A stretch of DNA of 64,000 bases from CAZHAX01 sp964530325 (GTDB taxonomy: Bacteria > Chloroflexota > Anaerolineae > B4-G1). The DNA lies in the NCBI GenBank assembly GCA_964530325.1, contig CAZHAX010000009.1:1-64000 (forward strand). The letters are read 5' to 3'. Made by a program: the position numbers and the translations under genes. Each line of letters starts with the position of its first letter. The stretch's first letter is position 1. Positions 1-8,024 of the stretch are shown piece by piece. The notes beneath the pieces were generated by a model, which worked only from the letters and a program-made list of their open reading frames with translations, was not told the DNA's origin and made no database searches.

Positions 1-1016
1 ACCACAGCCTTGTCTGGCTCTTCACCGTAGTTGTTGTTCCAATCGAGCAAGGCGCTGGGCTGGCCGGAAGCCAGGGCCATGGCCAACATGCCGATGGCGC
101 CGGTGACGTCCGTCTCGCAAGCCGACGGCTTGAGAGCGTTGCTGAGCATGCTCATCACCGTGCAGGGAACGACGCCGAAGAACTCCTCGATCGACGTCCA
201 ACACTGCACGGCGGTGGCCGCTAGCTCCTGCTCCTCAATCCAATCCTCCATGACAAGCGCGAATCTGGCCATCTTGGAGAGAGCCTCGCCGGGGACGCCC
301 TTGGTAGGAGTATAGGCCTTGATCTCGTCCAGCTTGCTCTTGACCCGGGCGTCACCGTCGCTCAATCGCTCCGCGCGCCCGAAGGCCTCGGAGAGATCGA
401 GGCTCTCGACGCTGATGCCTGCTTTCTCCAGCAGCTTCTCGCTGTAGCGAACGGTGGTGAATGCCGCCGGACGGGCACCGAGCGCGCCGATCCTGGCGCC
501 GCGCAAGCCCCGTACCACCCGGCAAGTGGCGGCAAAGCGGCGCAGGTCCTGGCGGAAGCTCTCCGAATCAGGAGCCACTGTGTGCAGGGTGGTGAGCGTG
601 TAGCGAATCCCGTTCTGCCTCAGATTGTTGCAGGAGGACATCTTGCCGCAGAAGCTGTCTCGACGATCCGCGACGGTCATTTTCCCCACTTCGTCGGGAA
701 AGGCCTGAACGAGTACGGGTACGTCCAGCCCGGCCATGCGCACGGCATTCGCCACGCCTCGCTCATCGCCGAAGTTGGGAAGCGTGATCAGGATCCCGTC
801 GATCTCTTCCGCATGCTGCTTGAACAGCGCAGCACACCGCCGCGCCTCCTGGAGTGTCTCCACAGAGCCGAAGGGAGTCTCATCCACTCCCAGGATCACG
901 GCGTCGATCCCTTCATCCTTCAGCACGGCCAGCATCTCTTTCCGCCCCTTCTCACAGAGATGATTGGGAAAGAAGCCCCGGTTGCCGATTACGACACCCA
1001 GCGTCGTGTTCTTCAT
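1..1016 (-). CDS. L-fucose/L-arabinose isomerase-like protein (3' end off window)
   Basis: The frame is open from an ATG at 1014-1016 to the left edge, so the C-terminus is missing. The N-terminus reads MKNTTLGVVIGNRGFFP, a Rossmann-like start. Later come QCWTSIEEFFG, an ACETDVTG segment and LLDWNNNYGEEPDKAV, the pattern of the fucose/arabinose isomerase fold, in which conserved acidic residues bind a metal. These enzymes interconvert aldoses and ketoses in the cytoplasm. The exact sugar cannot be told; a sulfoquinovose- or fucose-type isomerase is possible. A GAGGAG ribosome site lies 7 bases before the ATG. The gene follows the LacI gene on the same strand, so it probably belongs to the same sugar regulon. 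Family call is from recognition of motifs, not from a search. Confidence 0.75.
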   Translation of the reverse strand, partial: MKNTTLGVVIGNRGFFPNHLCEKGRKEMLAVLKDEGIDAVILGVDETPFGSVETLQEARRCAALFKQHAEEIDGILITLPNFGDERGVANAVRMAGLDVPVLVQAFPDEVGKMTVADRRDSFCGKMSSCNNLRQNGIRYTLTTLHTVAPDSESFRQDLRRFAATCRVVRGLRGARIGALGARPAAFTTVRYSEKLLEKAGISVESLDLSEAFGRAERLSDGDARVKSKLDEIKAYTPTKGVPGEALSKMARFALVMEDWIEEQELAATAVQCWTSIEEFFGVVPCTVMSMLSNALKPSACETDVTGAIGMLAMALASGQPSALLDWNNNYGEEPDKAV

Positions 1017-1207
1017 TTCTATCTCCTCATTCGAAGGAGCACCGGATCGCTAGCCGCGGGAAACGGCGAGAGGGTCGAATCGGGCAGGTCCGCCGCCCAG
1101 CTCCCGCGAGTGGCGAGACTGGTGCAAATGGGGGTACAATACAGCCGAGCAGTGGGCGGCGTGACATCACGGGTCATCGTGAGAATGCAGCTCATTGCGT
1201 CGAGATG

Positions 1208-1248
1208 GGGAGATACCTCCTTCACCGCCAAGTGAGCCGGTATCTCCC
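1208..1248. repeat. Stem-loop in the lacI-isomerase gap (1017-1370)
   Basis: A perfect 10-bp inverted repeat, GGGAGATACC at 1208-1217 and GGTATCTCCC at 1239-1248, encloses 21 bases. On the plus strand it is followed by TATTCTTTT, which resembles an intrinsic terminator, but no plus-strand gene ends here. On the minus strand it would lie in the mRNA between the LacI gene and the isomerase gene. A shorter palindrome (AGAGCC-CA-GGCTCT) lies near 1281. I see no gene in the rest of this 354-bp gap. Confidence 0.5.
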
Positions 1249-1370
1249 TATTCTTTTGCCTGGGAAAAGGCTGTTCTGCTCAGAGCCCAGGCTCTCGGGA
1301 ACGCTGCCCTATCTCTCCTTCGGCAAGAGGCAGGCGCTGCTTCAACCTGCCGCCCTCGCGCTCCGGCAAA

Positions 1371-2420
1371 TCACTCAGAGGGCACCGGGCGCCCACCGAG
1401 AATCGAACTTCTCCTGACGATCTGCTCCGGCTGCAGCAAGGTCGTATCAGGGCATGTCGGATCTTCGTCTCGATTGGCCTCGATCACCTGGCCAAGCCTC
1501 CGCACCGCACGGCGGCCTAGCTCCACCATGTCCTGGCGGATGGTAGAGAGCGGGGGGTGAAAGAAGGCAGCGTCCGGGATATCGTCGAAGCCGATAACGG
1601 CCAGATCTCCCGGCACGCGCCGGCCGAGTCGCCGAGCCGCCTTCAGGGCACCCAAGGCCATGCGATCATTGGATGCGAAGAGGCCGTCGATCTCCGGATG
1701 GCGCGCCAGGAGCTCGCTGAAGCCGCGCTCGCCGCTGGCAGCCATCCAGTCCCCTTCCACGACGTAGCTTTCGTCCACCGGCACGCCCGCGCTCCCGAGC
1801 GCTTCCTCCCAGGCAGCTCGTCGCTGGCGGGCCTCCCACCAATCGAGCGGCCCCGTGATGATCCCGATGTGCCGGCAGCCCTGGTCCATCAGGTGCCTGG
1901 TGGCCATCAGGCCTCCGCTGTAGTTGTCGACCGCGACAACGTGCTGATCGAGGCGCGGCTCCATGCTGAGGAAGACAATAGGGACAGCGAGCTCGCCTGC
2001 CCAATCGTCCAGCCAGGCGTGGTTATCCCCAATCTGGGGCACCGCCCAGATGATGCCGTCAACGTAGCGGGACTGCATCTCTTCCAGCAAGTTCTCGACC
2101 TCGTTCGTCTCCAGCTGTCGGATCAGGTGGAGCAGGATCGTGTAGCCCAGCTCGCCCGCCTCTTGCTCAATCCCGGAGAGGGCACAGGAGGGACCCCAGT
2201 ACTCCAGGCCATAACCGACCGCTCCCAGCGTACAGCTGCTCTTCGACTTGAGGCTTCGCGCAGCGTTGCTGGGATGGTAGCCAAGCTCGGCGACAGCTTC
2301 GAGGACGCGCTCGCGGGTATCCGTCCGCACATGCTTGATCTGACCGGCGAGGACGCGACTGACGGTGGTTTTCGAGACACCTGCAACCCGAGCAACGTCC
2401 GCTATCGTTGTTCTTGGCAT
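1371..2420 (-). CDS. LacI-family transcriptional regulator 1
   Basis: This 349-residue protein has an N-terminal helix-turn-helix (TIADVARVAGVSKTTVSRVL, residues 5-24) and a hinge helix (NAARSLKSKSS), followed by a periplasmic-binding-protein-like sensor domain with the typical GLFASNDRMALGAL and VIGFDDIPDA segments. Length matches the family. It should bind a palindromic operator and be released by a sugar ligand. A perfect -35/-10 promoter lies upstream and is followed at once by a 38-bp palindrome, so autoregulation is likely. Neighbours (isomerase-like gene downstream, GH5 upstream and divergent) suggest it controls sugar use. The ligand is unknown. Confidence 0.93.
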   Translation of the reverse strand: MPRTTIADVARVAGVSKTTVSRVLAGQIKHVRTDTRERVLEAVAELGYHPSNAARSLKSKSSCTLGAVGYGLEYWGPSCALSGIEQEAGELGYTILLHLIRQLETNEVENLLEEMQSRYVDGIIWAVPQIGDNHAWLDDWAGELAVPIVFLSMEPRLDQHVVAVDNYSGGLMATRHLMDQGCRHIGIITGPLDWWEARQRRAAWEEALGSAGVPVDESYVVEGDWMAASGERGFSELLARHPEIDGLFASNDRMALGALKAARRLGRRVPGDLAVIGFDDIPDAAFFHPPLSTIRQDMVELGRRAVRRLGQVIEANRDEDPTCPDTTLLQPEQIVRRSSILGGRPVPSE

Positions 2421-2452
2421 AGTGCTCCCGGTGGGCCGGTCTCAGGCAGACC

Positions 2453-2490
2453 GGTATCGGTTGCGGAAACCGATTTCTGAAATCGATACC
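2453..2490. promoter_or_regulatory. Candidate LacI operator cluster
   Basis: Three 12-mers with the same core lie at 13-bp spacing: GGTATCGGTTGC (2453-2464), GAAACCGATTTC (2466-2477) and GAAATCGATACC (2479-2490). The middle one is a near-perfect palindrome of the GAAAYCGRTTTC type used by LacI/GalR proteins, and the outer two are inverted copies of each other, so the whole 38 bp is an imperfect palindrome. It begins immediately after the -10 box of the lacI promoter, where a bound repressor would block transcription. Confidence 0.75.
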
Positions 2491-2519
2491 ATTATACCAC
2501 GACAGCGGCTGCTTGTCAA
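2491..2519 (-). promoter_or_regulatory. Consensus sigma-70 promoter of lacI-1
   Basis: On the minus strand TTGACA (2519-2514) is followed by a 17-base spacer and TATAAT (2496-2491), an exact match to the consensus. The first base of the -35 box is also the first base of the left target duplication of the adjacent insertion sequence. Confidence 0.9.
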
Positions 2520-2535
2520 TAGGTCTGAGCCAACA
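2519..2535. repeat. Left 17-bp target-site duplication of the IS
   Basis: ATAGGTCTGAGCCAACA here is identical to 4022-4038. The two copies bracket the transposase gene and its terminal inverted repeats. Confidence 0.88.
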
Positions 2536-4021
2536 GTGTTGGTGTTCAATGAATTCGTCACCATGCAACTGTTCAGTGAACATGTCACCCCATGGACAAA
2601 CAGGTGACATTGACAGTGAAAGAGCAAGCTAGACTCAAGGTGATCACGGAGATGGACGCCGGACGCGTGAAGGCCTGGCAGGCCGCTGACGTTCTGCGGC
2701 TATCGTTGAGGCATACCAAGCGGCTGCTGGCTGCGTATAGAGAGCGTGGCGCTGCAGCATTGGCCCACGCCAACCGCGGCCGCGCTTCTCCCAGGAGGAT
2801 ACCGGAGGAAGTATCAGAACGCATCCTTGAGCTCGCCAAGACAACCTATGCTGACTACAACGACACTCATTTCACGGAGAAGCTAGCAGAGAAGCATGAG
2901 ATCCGCGTCTCTCGATCTACGGTGAGGCGGCTGCGACGTTCGATCGGACAAGGTAGTCCTCGAAAGCGACGGCCAGCCCGTCACCGCAGCCGACGCGAGC
3001 GCTATCCTCAACCCGGCATGCTCCTGCAGATCGATGGCAGCCCTCACGATTGGCTGGAGGGCCGTGGCCCTCGCCTCACCCTGATCTCAGCAATCGATGA
3101 CGCCACCAGCGAGCTCGCCTATGCGCTCTTCCGCCAGGAGGAACACGCCGCGGGCTACTTCGAGCTGATTAGAGAGATCAGTCAGTCTCATGGCCTTCCT
3201 CAAGCCGTCTACACCGACCGCCATACCATCTTCCGCAGCCCAACCGAACCTACCGTCGAACAGCAGCTAGCCGGCGACGAGCCGCGCAGCCAGTTCGGGC
3301 GCCTGATGGACGAATTGGGTATCGAACCCATCCCCTCCTACTCTCCCCAGGCCAGGGGGCGCGTGGAACGCCTCTTCGCCACCCTCCAAGACCGGCTGGT
3401 CAAGGAACTGCGCGAAGCCAATGCTTGCAGCCTCCAGGACGCGAACCGCGTTCTGATGTCCTACCTGCCCCAGCACAATATCCGCTTCTCCCACCCCCAG
3501 GCCCAGCCGGGGTCTGCCTACCTCCCCTGGCCTGCTGACCTCGACCCTGATTCCCTGTTCTGCTTCAAGCACCAGCGCACTGTCAACAACGACAATACCA
3601 TCTCCTTCAGCGGCCATCTCCTCCAGATCCCACCAGGACCAGACCGCATCAGCTGCTCCCGCGCTCGGGTCGAAGTCCACCAGCGCCTCGACGGCTCCCT
3701 CGCCATCTGCCACAACGGCAAGACTCTCATCGTCTATCAGCCAGCCACCTCACAGCCGGTCAGGGTCGGTGAGTTCACCCCCGCCCCCAGCACACACACC
3801 CCGGCCCCAGCTCCCCCTCCCCAGCGAGCCAAGCCAAAACCCAAACCACGCCAGCCCTACAAGCCGGCCCCAGACCATCCCTGGCGCCTCTACCCTATCT
3901 CGCTAAAGAGAGGCCGATGACCATGACTACGCTTCTATTGACGCACCCCATACCTGAGCTACAATCAGCATGGTGACAGTTACATTGACCAGTTAGGGTG
4001 ACAGAATCACTGAACATTAAC
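2536..4021 (+). mobile_element. IS1202/ISNCY-like insertion sequence, 1486 bp
   Basis: The element is bounded by 17-bp direct repeats and carries one transposase gene. The ends are imperfect inverted repeats: the left reads ...TGTTCAATGAATTCGTCACC (ending 2562) and the right, on the opposite strand, TGTTCAGTGATTCTGTCACC. Extra GTCACC motifs recur further inside both ends and may be transposase-binding repeats. Long target duplications are known for the IS1202 group, which fits. The element looks intact. It sits in the divergent region between lacI-1 and the GH5 gene, which before insertion were about 250 bp apart. Confidence 0.85.
2592..3920 (+). CDS. DDE transposase, ISNCY/IS1202-like
   Basis: This 442-residue protein has an N-terminal helix-turn-helix region (residues 10-60), a second DNA-binding segment (70-130, rich in Arg) and an RNase-H-like integrase core. 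Candidate catalytic residues are D148 (in LLQIDGSPHDW), D209 (in AVYTDRHTIF) and E259 (in RGRVERLFATL). The C-terminal half has a small beta-barrel-like domain and a Pro-rich basic tail. No frameshift or stop is seen, so the gene may be active. Start at 2592 is the first ATG, with a poor ribosome site. It is the only gene inside the element. Confidence 0.93.
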   Translation: MDKQVTLTVKEQARLKVITEMDAGRVKAWQAADVLRLSLRHTKRLLAAYRERGAAALAHANRGRASPRRIPEEVSERILELAKTTYADYNDTHFTEKLAEKHEIRVSRSTVRRLRRSIGQGSPRKRRPARHRSRRERYPQPGMLLQIDGSPHDWLEGRGPRLTLISAIDDATSELAYALFRQEEHAAGYFELIREISQSHGLPQAVYTDRHTIFRSPTEPTVEQQLAGDEPRSQFGRLMDELGIEPIPSYSPQARGRVERLFATLQDRLVKELREANACSLQDANRVLMSYLPQHNIRFSHPQAQPGSAYLPWPADLDPDSLFCFKHQRTVNNDNTISFSGHLLQIPPGPDRISCSRARVEVHQRLDGSLAICHNGKTLIVYQPATSQPVRVGEFTPAPSTHTPAPAPPPQRAKPKPKPRQPYKPAPDHPWRLYPISLKRGR

Positions 4022-4038
4022 ATAGGTCTGAGCCAACA
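4022..4038. repeat. Right 17-bp target-site duplication of the IS
   Basis: Exact copy of 2519-2535. The sequence on to 4160 is the original upstream region of the GH5 gene, with a TATACT at 4135-4140 as a possible -10 box but no good -35. Confidence 0.88.
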
Positions 4039-4160
4039 AGCTTTTCCTCACGCCGCCCTGGACCGGCCTGTCCCACTCCGAACTGAAGCCATGGCCGGCG
4101 TCGGCCCGCTCTACCCCGTTCCCGCTCGATGCTGTATACTTCAGCCACAAGGGAGGAGCT

Positions 4161-5165
4161 ATGCCATTCCACATCAGGCGCGGAACGAACGTCTCACACT
4201 GGCTGAGCCAGAGCAAGCGCCGCGGCGAGGAGCGTGTGGCTTTCTTCACCCAGGAAGACATCCGCCACATCGCCGGGGTCGGCTTCGACCACGTTCGCAT
4301 CCCCATCGACGAGGAGCAGATGTGGAAGGCAAACGGCGAGCCTGACAAAGAGGCATTCGGCCTGCTCGACGCGGCTCTAGACTGGTGCGAGCAGGAAGAG
4401 CTGCGGGCTATCGTCGATCTGCACATCCTGCGCACCCACCACTTCATGGACGATTCGCCCCCACTCTACTCCGATCCAGCCGAAGCGAAGCGCTTCTCCG
4501 GCCTGTGGGTGTCGCTGTCCGATCACCTCCAGGAGCGCCCCCTCGATCTGGTCGCCTACGAGCTGCTGAACGAGCCAGCCGCGCCGGACGCCGACGACTG
4601 GAACCGCGTGGCCATGGCCGCTTTCTCCACCGTCCGTGATCTGGAGCCTCGGCGGATGATCGTCCTCGGATCGAACGGCGCGAACAAGACGTACACGTTC
4701 GACCGCCTCGCCGTGCCGGAGGACGACAACTGCATCCTATCCTTCCACTTCTACGATCCCGTGCCGGTCACTCACTACGCCACGTCGTGGACGCCAATGA
4801 AGGACTACCATGGTCCGGTCCACTACCCCGGCCTGGCGGTTGCCGCCGAGGACCTGGCGGGCCTGGACGACCAACTGAGAAGGTACATCGAGGCCGAGAA
4901 CGAGTACTTCGACCGCAACAGCATGGTCAGCCTGCTGGCGAAGCCGCTTGCCGTCCGCGAGAAGACGGGGCAGCGACTCCACTGCGGTGAGTTCGGCTGC
5001 TTCCTGGGCACGCCGCAGCCGCTGCGCATCGCCTGGTACACGGACCTGGTGGAGACGCTGCGCGAGCACGAGATCGCCTACACCAACTGGGCCTACAAGG
5101 ACGACTTCGGCCTCGTCCGGCCCGAGGGGTGGGATGAGGAGATCGCGTCGATTCTGCTGGGTTGA
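4161..5165 (+). CDS. Glycoside hydrolase family 5 (cellulase/mannanase-like)
   Basis: This 334-residue enzyme is a TIM barrel with the GH5 acid/base Glu in YELLNEP (E138) and the nucleophile Glu in LHCGEFGCF (E277). An early WLSQ segment and HVRIPID at strand 2 are also typical of the family. GH5 enzymes cleave beta-1,4-glucans or mannans with retention of configuration. There is no signal peptide, so it should act in the cytoplasm on imported oligosaccharides. The start has a strong ribosome site (GGGAGGAG) 2 bases upstream. Together with GH130 and the Dpp-type transporter it suggests mannan or glucomannan use, but the substrate is inferred. Confidence 0.9.
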   Translation: MPFHIRRGTNVSHWLSQSKRRGEERVAFFTQEDIRHIAGVGFDHVRIPIDEEQMWKANGEPDKEAFGLLDAALDWCEQEELRAIVDLHILRTHHFMDDSPPLYSDPAEAKRFSGLWVSLSDHLQERPLDLVAYELLNEPAAPDADDWNRVAMAAFSTVRDLEPRRMIVLGSNGANKTYTFDRLAVPEDDNCILSFHFYDPVPVTHYATSWTPMKDYHGPVHYPGLAVAAEDLAGLDDQLRRYIEAENEYFDRNSMVSLLAKPLAVREKTGQRLHCGEFGCFLGTPQPLRIAWYTDLVETLREHEIAYTNWAYKDDFGLVRPEGWDEEIASILLG

Positions 5166-5185
5166 CCAGCGTGGGAAAACGATTC

Positions 5186-5209
5186 AGGGGCACGGCATGC
5201 CGTGCCCCT
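5186..5209. repeat. 24-bp perfect palindrome
   Basis: The arm AGGGGCACGGCA is followed directly by its reverse complement. It lies between the convergent GH5 gene and the ABC ATPase gene. It can form a strong hairpin and may help end transcription from both sides, but it has no T tract. GTAGGGGC-type palindromes recur in this window (compare 57610-57635) and look like a dispersed element. Confidence 0.6.
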
Positions 5210-5259
5210 ACCGGAGCCCCTCAAGCGGGCCCTGCCCGTTCAGTGCCTCGCCCCTGCCC

Positions 5260-6204
5260 CTACTCCTCGATATGGCAGGCCACCAGGTGATCCTCTTCCA
5301 CCTGATTCAAGCCCGGCCTAACCTCGGCGCAGGCGGTGCAGCGGCGCGCTGACGTGCACCTCTCGTAGTAGACGCAGCCTGAAGTCAGCTCCGACTGCTG
5401 ACCCTTCAGCTCCACTCTTACGTCTTCCCACTTCTGGTCAAGCCGGGGCACAGTTGCCATCAGCATCCTGGTATAGGGATGAACAGGGTTGAAGTAGACC
5501 CTCTCCGTAGAGCCCATCTCCACGACGCGGCCCCGGTAGAGAATCACAGCCCGGTCGCTGATGTAGTAGGCCAGCGACAGGTCGTGCGTGATGAAGAGGA
5601 TAGACAGGCCCTGGGCCTTAAGATCGGCTAGGAGATTCAGGACGTCGATCCGCCGCGATGCGTCCAGCATACTGATGATCTCGTCGGCCACCAGGAACTC
5701 CGTCTCCAGCAGCAGGGCCCGCGCTACTAGAAAGCGCTGCAGCTGCCCCCCGCTCAGCTGGTGGGGGTACTTATTCAGCACGTCCGGCGGATTCAGGCCC
5801 ACGCTCCTCAGCGACTGATCGACCTTCTTCGCCCATTCAACGGGCCTGACCGCCGGGTAGAACTCGTCCCGCACCATAGCGAAGATCCGGTCCGCCTTGA
5901 AGATCGGGTTGTAGGAGCTGAACGGATCCTGGAAGACACCCTGCACCTTGCGGTAGTACTCCTTCAGGGCCTCGCCCTCCAGCGTGGAGATATCCACGCC
6001 GCCGAAGAAGGCTGATCCATCGGTGATCGAGATCAGCCTGAGGATCATCCTGCCGATCGTCGTCTTGCCGCTTCCACTCTCGCCGATCAGCGAGACGACC
6101 TCGCCATCGCCGACTTCCAGGTCAACGTCGCAGACGGCCTGCAGCTCCTTCCCCCCGAAGGTGCCCACCCTGTACGTCTTGGAGAGTCCCTCTAGCCTAA
6201 GCAT
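5260..6204 (-). CDS. Dpp/Opp-type ABC transporter ATPase 2
   Basis: This 314-residue nucleotide-binding protein has Walker A GESGSGKTT, the signature LSGGQLQRF and a Walker B region reading LVADEIISMLD. A C-terminal oligopeptide/dipeptide-transporter extension has a four-Cys region (GCVYYERCTSARRCTACAEVRPG), which in this family can bind an Fe-S cluster. It overlaps the end of ATPase 1 by 8 bases, so the two are translated together and should form the heterodimer that powers uptake. In this context it probably serves an oligosaccharide transporter. Confidence 0.93.
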   Translation of the reverse strand: MLRLEGLSKTYRVGTFGGKELQAVCDVDLEVGDGEVVSLIGESGSGKTTIGRMILRLISITDGSAFFGGVDISTLEGEALKEYYRKVQGVFQDPFSSYNPIFKADRIFAMVRDEFYPAVRPVEWAKKVDQSLRSVGLNPPDVLNKYPHQLSGGQLQRFLVARALLLETEFLVADEIISMLDASRRIDVLNLLADLKAQGLSILFITHDLSLAYYISDRAVILYRGRVVEMGSTERVYFNPVHPYTRMLMATVPRLDQKWEDVRVELKGQQSELTSGCVYYERCTSARRCTACAEVRPGLNQVEEDHLVACHIEE

Positions 6205-7159
6205 TCTTACCCGGCACCTTCCAGCAGGCTACCATATGATCCTTGTCCACCTCGATGAACGGTGGCACCTCCACGCACTTCTCGAAAACCAGGGGACATC
6301 TGGCCCGAAAGCGACAGCCCGCCGGCGGATCGAGCAGCTGCGGAGGCGTGCCCGGGATACCGTGGAGCCGCTTCTCTGCGACCTTCACGCCCACCTGCGG
6401 CAGCGACGATATCAGCAGCTTGGTATAGGGATGGCGGGGAGAGCCGATGATCGTCTTCGTCGATGCCTTCTCCGCCAGTTGTCCGGCGTACATTATCAGA
6501 ATCGTGTCCGCCACCTGATAGAGGATCGATATGTCGTGGGTAATGACTATCATGCTCTTGACGAAGTGACGGTCTCGGAACTGGACCAGCATCTCGGCCA
6601 CCGCCTTCTGCGTCGATACGTCGAGAGCTGAGGTGATCTCGTCGGCCATGAGCAGCGATGGGTCGAGCAGCGTAGAAAGCACCATGACCATCCGCTGCTT
6701 CATGCCTCCCGAGAGCTCAATCGGGTACATACCGAGCACGTCCTGGGTCAACTCGACCAGGTCCAGTCTTCTGCGCAATTCGGGCTCGATCTCCCGGATC
6801 CGGGCGCCCTTGGAGGCGAGCAGCTCCGCCGTCATCTTCCCGATCTTCCGCGTCGGATTGAGCGCATTCATGGCATACTGAGGCACGATGGAGATCTTGC
6901 GGAAGCGGAAGGCGTCCATCTTCTCCATGTCAGCGATCGGCAGCTCCTCACCGTCCAGCTTCACGCTGCCTTCGACGTACCTCAGCGGCGCAGTAAGGCG
7001 AATCAGGCTGTGGGCCAGCGTCGTCTTCCCGCACCCGGATTCGCCGGCCAGCCCCATGATCTCCCCGTCCGCGATGTCGAACGTCGCGCCGTCGAGCGCC
7101 CGCACGTCTCCCTTCAGGGTCTGGTAGTAGACTCTCAGGTTATCTACCTGCAAGCTCAT
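6197..7159 (-). CDS. Dpp/Opp-type ABC transporter ATPase 1
   Basis: A 320-residue ATPase with Walker A GESGCGKTT, signature LSGGMKQRM and a Walker B region reading LLMADEITSALD. The C-terminal extension carries the family Cys motif (GCRFRARCPLVFEKC). It starts 4 bases after the second permease gene ends and overlaps ATPase 2, so all four membrane and ATPase genes form one tight operon. It works on the cytoplasmic face of the transporter. Confidence 0.93.
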   Translation of the reverse strand: MSLQVDNLRVYYQTLKGDVRALDGATFDIADGEIMGLAGESGCGKTTLAHSLIRLTAPLRYVEGSVKLDGEELPIADMEKMDAFRFRKISIVPQYAMNALNPTRKIGKMTAELLASKGARIREIEPELRRRLDLVELTQDVLGMYPIELSGGMKQRMVMVLSTLLDPSLLMADEITSALDVSTQKAVAEMLVQFRDRHFVKSMIVITHDISILYQVADTILIMYAGQLAEKASTKTIIGSPRHPYTKLLISSLPQVGVKVAEKRLHGIPGTPPQLLDPPAGCRFRARCPLVFEKCVEVPPFIEVDKDHMVACWKVPGKNA

Positions 7160-7163
7160 CTCG

Positions 7164-8024
7164 TCACATCTCCCTGAGTTTGGGGTTGAACACCTCGTCC
7201 AAACCTACGTTGGTCACGTACAGCGCTCCCACGATAGCGGTAATCGCCAGCCCCGGCGGTATGAACCACCACCAGAAATCGAGCAACAAGGCACTGTGCG
7301 AGACAGCATGATTCATCATCAGCCCGAGCGAGATGCCCTCGGTGGGACCCACGCCGATGAAATCGAGCGTCGCTGCATTGAGCGTAGCTCCGCCGAACTG
7401 TAGGATGAAGACCAGGAGCAGGTAGGACATCATGTTCGGGGCGATCTCCGTGAAGATGATCTTCGCGGAACTCTTGCCGCTCAGCTTCGCCAGGTCCACG
7501 GAATCCCTGGAGCGAAGCGAGAAGGTCTGGGCCCGGATCGCCCTGGCCGCCCAGGGCCAGGCAGCGCAGCCGATGAAGACGCTCTCCAGGAGGATGCCTC
7601 GGACCTCCAGATAGGCGCTGATGATCAGCAGCACCGCCAGCGTCGGAATCACAAGCACGATGTTGGTGAGCATGTTCAGAGCTTCGTCGGCCTCGCCACC
7701 CCTATAGCCAGCAGTGAAGCCGACGATCACGCCAATGAGCGTGGCCAGCCCTCCACCCACTGCGCCCACAATAAAGGTTGCCCTGAGACCGTACACGAGT
7801 TGGGAGTAGACGTCCTGCCCAAACACCGTCGTTCCGAGCAGGTACTCCCGGGAAGTGAAAGGCCGCACAGGCGCGCCACGATGCACGAAGTCTAGCGGCT
7901 CGTTTTCCGTGAAGAAGGGACCGATTATGGCCAACACCAGGAAGAACAGCACGATCGAGACCCCGATGCGCAGCTTGTTGTTCCTGAAGGCAAAGTACAG
8001 GAACTCGTTCTTCGTCTTCTTCAT
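7164..8024 (-). CDS. Dpp-type ABC transporter permease 2 (DppC-like)
   Basis: About 286 residues with an N-terminal cytoplasmic stretch, a first membrane helix (IGVSIVLFFLVLAIIGPFF), and a BPD_transp_1 core of five further helices. The ATPase-contacting loop reads LAKLSGKSSAKIIFTEIAPN. The preferred start is the ATG at 8022-8024, whose A overlaps the stop of permease 1 (TGATG); a GTG one codon earlier is also possible. Such coupling implies equal amounts of the two permeases. Confidence 0.92.
   Translation of the reverse strand: MKKTKNEFLYFAFRNNKLRIGVSIVLFFLVLAIIGPFFTENEPLDFVHRGAPVRPFTSREYLLGTTVFGQDVYSQLVYGLRATFIVGAVGGGLATLIGVIVGFTAGYRGGEADEALNMLTNIVLVIPTLAVLLIISAYLEVRGILLESVFIGCAAWPWAARAIRAQTFSLRSRDSVDLAKLSGKSSAKIIFTEIAPNMMSYLLLVFILQFGGATLNAATLDFIGVGPTEGISLGLMMNHAVSHSALLLDFWWWFIPPGLAITAIVGALYVTNVGLDEVFNPKLREM

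Noticed and set aside
1019..1231. 70-codon minus-strand frame upstream of the isomerase gene
   Set aside because: No convincing domain, poor start and odd composition; more likely leader sequence.
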